A DNA stretch of 64,000 bases from SVMC01 sp045601345 (GTDB lineage: Bacteria; Bacillota; Clostridia; Oscillospirales; Oscillospiraceae), in assembly GCA_045601345.1 (NCBI GenBank), contig JAZRZL010000075.1:1-64000 (forward strand), in the 5' to 3' direction. The notes beneath the pieces are model-generated. The model was not told the origin of the DNA and searched no databases. It saw nothing but the letters and a program-made list of their open reading frames with translations. Of the stretch, positions 15,666-24,600 are shown one piece after another (position 1 is the first letter of the stretch; each line of letters starts with the position of its first letter). A program made the position numbers and the translations under genes.

Positions 15666-16451
15666 ATGGATTTTAATATCAATGTCCTGATTGCCGATGG
15701 TAATGAGACATTTTGCGAGCAACTTCGTCAGCGCCTGACCATTGCGGAGGGCTATACTGTAGTGGGTATTGCCACCGATGGTCAGCAGGCGGTAGAACTT
15801 CTGCGCACGCAGCGAACAGATGTCATGGTGCTGGATCTGATGCTGCCCAAGCTGGACGGTCTTTCTGTAATGAAGGCCGCCAGTGAGCTGGAGCATCATC
15901 CGGTGTCCGTGGTCATGTCCCCCTTTGTCACCGACTATGTGGCCGGGATGGCGGCCAGTCTGGGTGCGCAATATTTCATGCTCAAGCCCTGCGAATGCAG
16001 CGCAATATTTGAGCGTCTTCAAGAGCTGCGCGGTCAGACAACTCCCAATCGGGGTGGCGGCAGCAGAAACCGTTCGGATGTGAATGTGGAGGCCATGGTC
16101 ACCTCCATCATCCACGAAATTGGTGTGCCTGCCCACATTAAGGGCTACCAGTACCTACGGGAAGCCATTATGATTGCCGTAGAGGACATGGATGTCATCA
16201 ACGCCATTACCAAGGTACTCTACCCACAGGTAGCCAAAGCCTTCCAAACCACCCCTTCCCGGGTAGAACGCGCCATTCGCCATGCCATTGAGGTGGCTTG
16301 GGATCGCGGTGATCTGGAAACGCTCCAGCGCTTTTTCGGCTATACCGTCTCCAATACCAAAGGCAAGCCCACCAATTCAGAGTTCATCGCACTGATCGCT
16401 GATAAGCTCCAGCTACAGATTAAAAATATGCAGTCGGTCAAAATCTCCTAG
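15666..16451 (+). CDS. spo0A: Stage 0 sporulation protein A, master response regulator
   Basis: A 261-residue response regulator that, when phosphorylated, switches on sporulation. The receiver domain (1-125) has phospho-acceptor Asp57 in MVLDLMLP and Lys107 in MLKPCE. The C-terminal DNA-binding domain (about 145-258) carries the near-invariant HEIGVPAHIKGY and SRVERAIRHAIEVAW recognition helix and FGYTVSNTKGKPTNSEFIA. Compared with the usual ADDN acidic pocket it reads ADGN, so one of the two Mg-binding acids is Gly12. The switch Thr position is Ser85. Ribosome site GGGAGAGGG. The usual clostridial neighbour spoIVB is not upstream; the phage-like cluster is. Confidence 0.97.
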   Translation: MDFNINVLIADGNETFCEQLRQRLTIAEGYTVVGIATDGQQAVELLRTQRTDVMVLDLMLPKLDGLSVMKAASELEHHPVSVVMSPFVTDYVAGMAASLGAQYFMLKPCECSAIFERLQELRGQTTPNRGGGSRNRSDVNVEAMVTSIIHEIGVPAHIKGYQYLREAIMIAVEDMDVINAITKVLYPQVAKAFQTTPSRVERAIRHAIEVAWDRGDLETLQRFFGYTVSNTKGKPTNSEFIALIADKLQLQIKNMQSVKIS

Positions 16452-16521
16452 ATCGGGAGATAACTGGCAGTTTTCACTCAAAAAAAGAAAAATACTAGGA
16501 ATCACGTGAAAATTATAAAAG

Positions 16522-16566
16522 GCAGCTCTAAAAGTTCAGCACAAAGTGAGCTGCAAGGGATTTTTT
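16522..16566 (+). terminator. Terminator of spo0A
   Basis: GCAGCTC and GAGCTGC arms with a 16-base loop, followed within a few bases by TTTTTT. It begins about 70 bases after the spo0A stop. Confidence 0.55.
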
Positions 16567-16582
16567 CGTCAGACGCAACAAA

Positions 16583-16639
16583 AAGGAGCTGTCTCAAAAT
16601 GCGAAAACGGCATTTTGATACTGCTCCTTGTCCTTTTTT
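16583..16639. terminator. Bidirectional hairpin between spo0A and the convergent secreted-protein gene
   Basis: Outer arms AAGGAGC and GCTCCTT enclose inner arms TCAAAATGC and GGCATTTTGA, with T-runs on the plus-strand side and an A-run on the other, so it can terminate transcription from both sides. The minus-strand gene ends at its edge. Confidence 0.65.
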
Positions 16640-18063
16640 CAGTTGTCTTGCGCTAACCTTGTCACATTGGTCTGTCTGCGAACTCTGTTATCCTTATTAT
16701 AAAGCTTGGCGGCGGATTTCTCATTACGTGTCTTTCCGCACAGGACACATACACAATGGCCGCCGGAAACCAGCCATTTGTGATCTGCATCTGGAATCGC
16801 GCTGACGTGTACAATACCTCCGCAGTCCTTACAGACACAAATGCCCTGCCCCTCCAGCGTACAGACGGGCAGCCCATCCTCGGTCACATAGTCGTGACCC
16901 TTTGCCGGATTTGTGGCAACCTGACGGATTTCGTAGCATTCACAGCACTGCTCTGTGCGATAGCCATCCTCGGCACAGGTTGGTTCATATTCATACATCG
17001 TCACAAAGAGATGTCCCTCTGCCGCGCTGCACGGGTTCCGCTGGGCTTCCAGAAGCTCCTGCGCTGTGACCTGAAGGTTGGCACTGGTGCCGTTGCCGGA
17101 TTCATCGGATACGGTGGCCGTAATATAGTAGCAGTCGGACTTTGTATCAAAATAGGTGATGGGTACGCGCAGAATCCACTTCTCATCCTCATGCAGGGCA
17201 TAGCCTGCCCATTCCTTATCGGTCTCCACATCGGAGTTGACTGCTACGCGCACATCGGCAATGCCCTTATCGTCGGTGGTCTCCAGCTCCACGGCGAACG
17301 CACCGTTATTGAGACAGCGCACAGAGGAGGCCTGAATTTCCGGGGGCTGCAAATCGAGATTGATTGGCAAAATGAAGGTCGATGTACTGCCGATGCGGTT
17401 CCAATCCAGACTGGTGCAGTATTCATATGTCCAATTGCGGCGGCTATGGTAATTGCCGGTTGCCTGCAAGAGCGCAGTATGAAATTCCTCCAGAGAGTCG
17501 ATGGTGGACTTCCCCAGCATGGATTTGACCTGCCGTACCAGACTAGCCGCGCCGCCGGAGCCGTACTGATTTTCCAAATCGCAGTAATACACCAGCGCCT
17601 CCGGGGTCTGAATGCCCAAATTCCGGCCGCGGTTCATGTAGGAGAGAATATCCTGCCGACCCGTGGCATCCTGCACCGCCATGGCCATCTCCGTCCCCAA
17701 AAGGGCACTGATGCTTGCACCCTCTGCCGGATTTAACACGCGGGAATTCCACGCATTGCGGGAAGCACCGACAATTTCATAATAAAGGCTCTCGCCCAGA
17801 AGATGATAGGCGGTCGCGGAATCCATGGACACAATATTTTTCAATAAATCCAGCGCACGTGCCGCGTGCCACTGGAGCTTGCCGATGGAAAGCGCACCGT
17901 TATCATTGCGGTTTACCGAATCGTATGTACCCTCCTTGCAGCGGAAGACCACCAGAATGGCCTCAACAATATTATCATCTGTAATCATATCCGCCCGCAC
18001 GGGCATCTGGCATCCAATGCACAGCGCCACCGCCAAAAGCAGGGCAATCAGTCGTTTTTTCAT
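16639..18063 (-). CDS. Secreted protein with lysozyme-like N-domain and Cys-rich repeats
   Basis: A 474-residue exported protein from ATG 18063 (AGAGG site), with signal sequence MKKRLIALLLAVALCIGCQM; a Cys at the end of the hydrophobic core could make it a lipoprotein. Residues about 25-200 contain CKEGTYDSVNRNDNGALSIG followed by KLQWHAARALDLLKNIVS, a Glu/Asp and Gly-rich arrangement that recalls lysozyme- or chitosanase-like glycan hydrolases; this is inference. An Ig-like region follows (PPEIQASSVRCLNNGAFAVE). The C-terminus has the GHx(n)PTCxxxGxxxxxCxxC repeat also present in the SLH protein at 29929-31647. No SLH domain. Confidence 0.7.
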   Translation of the reverse strand: MKKRLIALLLAVALCIGCQMPVRADMITDDNIVEAILVVFRCKEGTYDSVNRNDNGALSIGKLQWHAARALDLLKNIVSMDSATAYHLLGESLYYEIVGASRNAWNSRVLNPAEGASISALLGTEMAMAVQDATGRQDILSYMNRGRNLGIQTPEALVYYCDLENQYGSGGAASLVRQVKSMLGKSTIDSLEEFHTALLQATGNYHSRRNWTYEYCTSLDWNRIGSTSTFILPINLDLQPPEIQASSVRCLNNGAFAVELETTDDKGIADVRVAVNSDVETDKEWAGYALHEDEKWILRVPITYFDTKSDCYYITATVSDESGNGTSANLQVTAQELLEAQRNPCSAAEGHLFVTMYEYEPTCAEDGYRTEQCCECYEIRQVATNPAKGHDYVTEDGLPVCTLEGQGICVCKDCGGIVHVSAIPDADHKWLVSGGHCVCVLCGKTRNEKSAAKLYNKDNRVRRQTNVTRLAQDN

Positions 18064-18087
18064 GGCATTTAACCTCTGTCTTACCAC

Positions 18088-18525
18088 TCACTGTATTGCG
18101 TGAATGATCTCAAGCTTTAATTCTTCATCCATATCGTAGGTTCCATCCATAACCGCTATTATAATACGGTGGAGTAAATCCTTCTTAATTTTTCCTGCGG
18201 CTACCTGATAGCTGATATTTTCCATGACGGTAAAAAATGATTTTGCAATTGCCATATAACCGTTAAACAGCAGAAATTGTGCGCTCAAGGTTATGGCCAG
18301 CCGTTTGTTTCCATCAGCAAAACAGTGAAATTCGCAGACGCAGAAGAACAGGTGCGTCAATTTATCCTCAAAGGTCGGATAGTAATCATCGTTTTGGATG
18401 TTTTGCAGGACACTATCCAATCGACCCAAATCGAACTGTTCATAAGTACCACCACCGCTGTATTCGATGGTTTTTGCGTGAATTGCTTTAGCCTGATCAA
18501 GCGTGAGGTAAATGATACCATCCAT
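18088..18525 (-). CDS. Doc-type Fic-fold protein (putative toxin)
   Basis: A 145-residue protein with the Fic/Doc active-site loop HCFADGNKRLA, His67 to Arg75. The consensus is HPFxDGNKR, so His, Asp, Gly-Asn-Lys and Arg are kept while Pro is Cys. Family length is about 125-145. Doc proteins phosphorylate EF-Tu and other Fic proteins transfer AMP; which of these applies here is not visible. It starts one base after the stop of a DNA-binding-type gene, so the pair is likely one operon. No Phd-like antitoxin gene is seen; the upstream RhuM-like protein may act as partner. Confidence 0.82.
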   Translation of the reverse strand: MDGIIYLTLDQAKAIHAKTIEYSGGGTYEQFDLGRLDSVLQNIQNDDYYPTFEDKLTHLFFCVCEFHCFADGNKRLAITLSAQFLLFNGYMAIAKSFFTVMENISYQVAAGKIKKDLLHRIIIAVMDGTYDMDEELKLEIIHAIQ

Positions 18526-18526
18526 A

Positions 18527-19546
18527 TTACTCGCGCTCCTTAAGCCGCTTCAAAACATCCCTGTTTTCTTCCATCAGCCTTTCAAGCTCATCGCCTGCAG
18601 CGCCAAGGAATTTCTGATATTCATCCTTTTCCAGCGGGCGAATATATTCGGACAATTGATAATGGAAAGCATCTCGCAGTGCCATATCCCGGCTTGCCAT
18701 TTTTACTCTGCCCCGTTGTATCAGCGGCTTCCACAAGGCCATATTTTCAAATTTGTGAAAAAGCTCTTCCGCCTCTGCAATTGACAAAATATGTCCGATT
18801 TTTTCACATTCTGTTTTGATTGCATCTGCCAGTCCGCTTTCGTATGCGGCAATAATGTCAAGTATTTCGCTGTAAAATGTATCACGAACCTTATCCGTTG
18901 CCTTTAAATCGAGAATCTTTTTATATTCTTTTGCTTTTTCATGGAAGATACTGACATAAATCATGTCCGTAAAATGGGCATACTTGTAGTGGTTTTCGAC
19001 CACACAATCCCGTAACGCATCCGTGAACTGCCTGCGATAATTATTCTCCTGTATAGAGGCGAAAACAAAATCCTTGTCCCGCTGATTGATGTATTTTGTA
19101 CTGCCGCCGGTTTTTCGGTTGATCAGGTCAATCACGATATCCAGCATCATTTGACGCAGGGCACGTGCTTTTTCGCTTTCCGCAAGAAGCATGGCCATAT
19201 TCAGGAACGATCTGAAATCAAAAACACTTATGGATCGGATTTTGTGAGCGACATTTATGTCGGTCGCAAATGCTGCATCATATGCAGCAATAAAAGACTG
19301 CAAATTTTTTCCCTTGAGCAATTCATATCCATTAGCTTTCAATTCATCAGAATAAGCACTGATATATCGTTCAACAGTTCGAATATCTACGTCAAAATAT
19401 GCTGCAAGCATTTCTTTCGTAAGGTAAAACTTCTCATTCCAGAAAACTGCCTTAACCTCAACTGTATTTTGAAGCTCTTCCACAGCAAGCTCGTTATTCA
19501 GAATGTTCTGCCTGTCAAGGCGGGATACCGTCAAGTCTTTTGCCAT
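18527..19546 (-). CDS. RhuM-family-like DNA-binding protein, partner of Doc
   Basis: A 339-residue cytosolic protein. It starts at ATG 19546 with a GGGAGAT site. The N-terminal region has FYLTKEMLAAYFDVDIRTVE then RYISAYSDELKANGYELLKG, a helix-turn-helix of the RhuM/virulence-protein type, and NVAHKIRSISVFDFRSFLNM fits the same family. The remainder is helical with GGSTKYINQRDKDFVFASIQ. RhuM-like proteins are often next to Fic/Doc genes. Antitoxin or autorepressor function is inferred from linkage. Confidence 0.72.
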   Translation of the reverse strand: MAKDLTVSRLDRQNILNNELAVEELQNTVEVKAVFWNEKFYLTKEMLAAYFDVDIRTVERYISAYSDELKANGYELLKGKNLQSFIAAYDAAFATDINVAHKIRSISVFDFRSFLNMAMLLAESEKARALRQMMLDIVIDLINRKTGGSTKYINQRDKDFVFASIQENNYRRQFTDALRDCVVENHYKYAHFTDMIYVSIFHEKAKEYKKILDLKATDKVRDTFYSEILDIIAAYESGLADAIKTECEKIGHILSIAEAEELFHKFENMALWKPLIQRGRVKMASRDMALRDAFHYQLSEYIRPLEKDEYQKFLGAAGDELERLMEENRDVLKRLKERE

Positions 19547-19574
19547 AGTGTACTATCTCCCTGTTTTAATTTCC

Positions 19575-21020
19575 TTATTCTTTATACCCGGTTACACCGT
19601 TGGCCTGCATCCAAACGAGTTTGGACTGCATCAGTGCATCCAATGCGGCGCTTCGCTCTCTGCCGAGTTCTTCGTATTTCTTCTGGATATTGTAAAGGTC
19701 GTTATAAGTAAGGTAGGGATAATCGTCCTTGCCGAAGGTGCCATCGGGCATTTGGCAGTAATGGAGATTGCCGTCTTCCCGAATCCAGCCGTCCTTGGTG
19801 TCCTCCAAGCCCAGAAGCATCCGATCTGCCAGCTCGGTCAGCTCGGGGCGCTGGAGGATGTTGGCATATTCGTAAAGATCAAGCATTTCCGCAAGCTGGT
19901 GATTGAGAGAGCAGTGGACAGGCTTTTGGGCGGGCGCATAATCCCACACCAGCCAGCCGCCGTTTTCGGTCTCAAAATGGCAATCCTCCGCATGGCGCAG
20001 GAAGAAATCCATATAGCGGGAGGCCGGTTCGGTCATTGCGCCGGTACGGCGGATATGCTTGGAGAAAATGAGCAGCAAATCCGAATTAAAGCGGGTATCA
20101 TAGTAGCCGGGGTCAATGCCGTAGTCGGCTTTCAACCATTCGCTGCCGGACATGGAGGGGAAATAGCCCGCTTCATTCTGCTGGAGGCTCAGGGTATCGA
20201 GCATGGCGGCACTCAGAAGCGCGGCACAGCGGGTGCCCTTGGACTGTCCCTCCATGCTGTTTGCCCCATAGGCGGCAACACAGCGATAAAGAACATTCGT
20301 CCCGGTGGGAATATAGTTGTATGCGGCGGGGAAATAATAGCCGTCATAGCACCAGCGTCCATCTCCTGCGTTGCAGTAGGTGGACCAGAGATGCATCACA
20401 TTTTCTCTTTCGGTGTCAAGTAAAGCGGGCTCTCCCTCGCCCTTGACCAGTGTATAGTCGCAGACCTCCCCGGCACCCAGATAGGAGCCGTACATCTGGA
20501 CACGCCAGCCCTTGCGGGATTTCTGAATGGAGAGAAAGCCTGTGCTGCCAGTCAGTTGGAGGCTGTTATTCTCCAAAGGCTTATAGCCCATGGGAGGATA
20601 ATAAAAGAAATCCGCACCTTCTCCGTCAATGTACACGCAAGGGGAATTCAGCTGCATGGTATCAAGCGCCGTGGTCTTCCAGTAGGACGATTCCCGATCA
20701 TAGTACCAGATGGTTCCGGCTGTACAGGGAAGCACATCCTCCCGAATCAAATGGTAGCGGGATTCCCGTTTCTGCGCACACATTCTGCCGAAGATCACGG
20801 TGCCGGTATCCATTTCATAGCACCGCTCACTTTTCGAAAGATTGCCCAAATAGGATACACTCTCGATCCCTGTTACCTGTGCCTCTCCATTGAAGCGGGA
20901 GAAAACCTCCTTCTCTGGCCGGAAGCCCCGGCGAAGAGTGCAAATCAGAAAAAGTGCCGCAACGAGCAGCACAATTGCAGTAAGAAATAAAACCCAGCGC
21001 CGTTTGTTCGAATGTTTCAT
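19575..21020 (-). CDS. Membrane-anchored protein, possibly (alpha/alpha)-barrel glycan enzyme
   Basis: A 481-residue protein with an N-terminal transmembrane anchor (RRWVLFLTAIVLLVAALFLI) and an extracytoplasmic body. The first part is beta-rich. The second half (about 260-470) is built of helices with conserved aromatic motifs such as FPSMSGSEWLKADYGIDPGY and FETENGGWLVWDYAP, which recall the helical toroid of uronyl epimerases and lyases. I do not recognise a specific family. It stands alone, 28 bases after the upstream gene start region, and is followed by the Doc operon on the same strand. Confidence 0.6.
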   Translation of the reverse strand: MKHSNKRRWVLFLTAIVLLVAALFLICTLRRGFRPEKEVFSRFNGEAQVTGIESVSYLGNLSKSERCYEMDTGTVIFGRMCAQKRESRYHLIREDVLPCTAGTIWYYDRESSYWKTTALDTMQLNSPCVYIDGEGADFFYYPPMGYKPLENNSLQLTGSTGFLSIQKSRKGWRVQMYGSYLGAGEVCDYTLVKGEGEPALLDTERENVMHLWSTYCNAGDGRWCYDGYYFPAAYNYIPTGTNVLYRCVAAYGANSMEGQSKGTRCAALLSAAMLDTLSLQQNEAGYFPSMSGSEWLKADYGIDPGYYDTRFNSDLLLIFSKHIRRTGAMTEPASRYMDFFLRHAEDCHFETENGGWLVWDYAPAQKPVHCSLNHQLAEMLDLYEYANILQRPELTELADRMLLGLEDTKDGWIREDGNLHYCQMPDGTFGKDDYPYLTYNDLYNIQKKYEELGRERSAALDALMQSKLVWMQANGVTGYKE

Positions 21021-21227
21021 AATTTTTTCTCCTTAAACTGAAAGAACCCTAGCTCTGTCTTCCGCCTCCCAGTTGCATAGCATTTGCAGAAAAATGCAAA
21101 TGATCTTCATTATCTTTCAGGATTTTCTTCCAGTTTTTTCTATTTTTTTGCCGTTTCATACAGTTTATTATTTTTGTTTATCGTAGCATATGGAGTGCAT
21201 CATGTCAAGAAGGGAGATCGCATAAGC

Positions 21228-21493
21228 TGTGGTAATTGAATGTGTTAAGAAAATATGGACATCGGGTACGTTATGTCAACTGCGCACAACAGGGCAGTGG
21301 GCGGTTTTCCATGGCAGTAAATTAACAAGCCCTTGGTAGGCGGCGGATGAGGTTGGCTTCCTAAGATTGAGCGCTTCCTATGTTAGGAAGGTTTTCGGTT
21401 TTGGCAGTGCATCCAATGACCTCTTCCTTGGCTTCTACCGCCATTGGAGACGGTTCGTCTGTTCATAATTTGTTCACTCATTCAATTGCTGTG
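21228..21493. repeat. MITE-like palindromic element, copy B
   Basis: About 266 bp with left end CTGTGGTAATTGAATGTGTT and right end TTCAATTGCTGTG. It carries GGGCGGTTTTCCATGGCAG, the core GGTAGGCGGCGGATGAGG and the box CTATGTTAGGAAGGTTTTC shared with the other copies. The rest of the 633-base gap between 21020 and 21654 holds no gene, only this element and the terminator at 21592. Confidence 0.8.
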
Positions 21494-21585
21494 TAGCATA
21501 AGTTTCATAAGTGCATTTTGCTGTTGAGACCATTCGGGATTTAGGTGCAGCCGGCTGATTGCCGCGCCTCTTGTGTTTCTCTGCT

Positions 21586-21619
21586 AAAAAAGCCGCAGCC
21601 GGAATATACCGACTGCGGC
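21586..21619 (-). terminator. Terminator of the giant surface-protein gene
   Basis: GCCGCAGCCGG and CCGACTGCGGC arms with a 6-base loop, and on the minus strand a run of six T. Strong intrinsic terminator, 35 bases after the stop codon. Confidence 0.8.
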
Positions 21620-21653
21620 CTGATCGGGTTATATGATTTTACTATGAGAATGC

Positions 21654-24600
21654 TTACTTTGCAGCGCTCTGTGCCAAATCGGTATAGACGGTAACTGTCT
21701 CACCGGCGGCGTTCAGGCATTTAAGATAGCCAACAGCGTAGAGATCCTTCAAGGCCGTGCCGGCGCTCAGGTTCAGATTCAGGGTATAGCTGCCGGTGGT
21801 GCGGACTGCGGCTACGGTGTTGCTTCTGATATTGCTGCCATCCACATTTTCCAGCGCCAAGCTTTCAGAACGGGTCGGGTCATAGGTTCTCACAAAACCG
21901 GCCTCCACGGGCTGATAGCCGCGTGAAAGCTCCCAGCGGACAATCAGCTTGAGCTGCTGGCCGCCGCCGGCAAGGTCAATTCTGTCCGTAATCTCCAGAG
22001 ACACCAGCGGCATAAGCTGCACAGGCACTGCCTCATAATGTGCGACGATTACTGTATTGCTCTTGAGATAGAACTTATAGGCTACAGAATCGCTGACCTT
22101 TTTTCCGTTGAGATACCAGCCGGAGAAGAACTTCCCCTGCTCTGGCTCTGCGGCCTGCACGGTAATAAGATCATTATAGCGATACTGGCCATCCTTTTTA
22201 AGGCCGCCAATGATCGAACCGTTGGTTATATTCAATGAATAAACAGCTTGATCTACCTTCGTGGTAGAGAATTCTGTTTCACCGATTGTGACGCAGGCCG
22301 TGTAGGTCACATAGCCTTCCGGCACAGGCGAAGCGCTCACCGTAGCGGGAAGAATCTGTTCCCCTTCATCGCAATCGGCACACCTGCAAATGGCCTCGGC
22401 ATAATAACCGCCGTTGGTGAGCGTCCAATTCCAATAGGCAACGCCGGTATAGCGGTGCTCATGCACAGGAGTAAGCGTATAGGTAAAGTACACCACATCG
22501 CTATCCTGCTTTCCGTCCTCCGCAGCATAGGCTGTCAAGGTAACGGTCATAGGATTTGCGTCATCGTCCCAATCAATTTCAATAGGCTCAGTATAGACAG
22601 CCGCTTCGCCGCCATGCAGGGTGTAGGTAATTTTCGCATTTTCAGCTGCGGACAGCACCAGCTTAACCGAATGCTTGTCTTGTACACGAACCGTCACCGT
22701 GTCACCGCTGTCCGCATCCATTGCAATGCCGTTGACAATCAGGTTGGCAGTCGGCTGCATTGCCTGCGGGGTAGGCTGTACCCAGATGGAAGCAGCAACC
22801 GTAGTGACTGTATCAAGCGTATAGATATCGGAGGACAAAGTTCCCGTGGCCATAATATTATAGCCATTCAAGCTGGCGGTATATGCTTCCAGCGTCCAAT
22901 CAATGACATCTACCTCATCCACCGTATTATCCGCCAGCTTCGCAGTGACCTTTGCAGGGAGTGCCTGAATGATCTCCTCCTCGGTACTGCCGTAGGGCAT
23001 CGGCGCAACAGTGGGCATCATGACCTCTGTTACCGGGGTGGCCGCTGTAGTCGGAAAGGTAATCATCAGCTTCGTGACCAAATCTCCCTCTTTTTCTGCG
23101 GTGCAGACAGCAGGAATGACTGTGCCATCTTCGGTGATAACCTTATACACCACATCTGATGCGAGAATAAAGCTGCCGGAGAGCGCCACGGTCTGCGGAA
23201 CCTGCTGATCGACAATCATGCCGCCCTGCATATTCTCCCGGTCTATGGTCAGGGTAGCCGTATAGTCGGTATTGTAATACGCCGTGGTTTTTGAAGATGT
23301 CCCCGTGGGAGACCACGTAGCACGGATGCCATCGGTCACTGCCCAGTTATTTTCAATCGTAGCGACACAGCTCACATATTCGGGCAGCTTTTCGCCTCCG
23401 GCAGGAGCCGTGCTAAACACAATCGCCAGATTATGGATCACCGGCTTGTAGCTTAGTGTCAGATCAATATCGCCGTCCGGCATGGTAAAGAACAGGATAC
23501 CGTCTTCAATAGAAATATCCTCTATCGCAATTCCCGCAGCATCCATCACTTCCATAAATTGCTCTGCCGTAACAGCAGGAATGGGAAGCGCTGCTTCCTC
23601 GTATGCCGCACAGCAATAGGTGATGGTAGAGGAACCGACCGAGAAATTGGTAGCGGCAGAAGTGTTGCTGTCGATGGCATGGATGTTAATCTTATGTATC
23701 TGCGCGGGCTGATAGCCATCAATGTAGCAGCCTACCTGCACCACAGCGCTGCCGTCGGCATGGACGATGCCGTTCAGGTCGTAATAAATGGGATGTATTT
23801 GAATTCCTATGCCATTGCGATTACTCACACGAGCATCTATTTGGACATTGAGCGCAGAATCGAAAGGCACAAGTGCATCATTCTGCGGCTGGCCGATGTA
23901 GACAAGCTCCTTTGCCTCATCCACCGGCAGAGAAACGGTAGCAATTGCGATCTCGTTATTCTCACCCATTGTCCATGTAACAGGTACAGTTACCTGCTTA
24001 TCGGTGTATACCTCCGCGCCCAGTGCCTTTACAGCAGTCAGTGTTGCTGTTTTTGGCAGAGTTTGGCTGCCTTCGACCTCATCAAGCGTCAGCTTTACGG
24101 CATTGCTCTTTTCAAAGTAATTTGCGCGGAGAATATACCGTGCATTGTCAGAAATGCACAGGGTATTGGAACGGGCATTCAGATCCAGCCCCACCAGTTT
24201 TGTCATATCCCCCGTAACGACTTCCCAATTCTTAAAGGTCATGGTCTCTACAGCAGGTGCTTCCAGCGTGAAGGGTTCATCTGTCTCATAGCTGATCACC
24301 TGTGTCAGAGTTCCGCCATTGCCATCAGGATAGATACACAGTACGCGCTGATCCTCCGCCACTGTGATGCCGATCTCATGGGTTGCGCTGCGAATTCCAT
24401 CGTGGATAGCATAAGTATGTAAGGTAAACGCTGCGCCCGCTTCGCTGAACAGCGAGATCGGGCCGCAGTAGGGATGCCAATCGGTATCCGAGACGTGATC
24501 GCCCAGCTTCTGATAGAAAATACCGGCACCGTTATCCGTATCGTTGGGGACACGCAGGGTAAGCCTTGGATCAGAGCCGGAAACGAAAATACTTGCCTCG

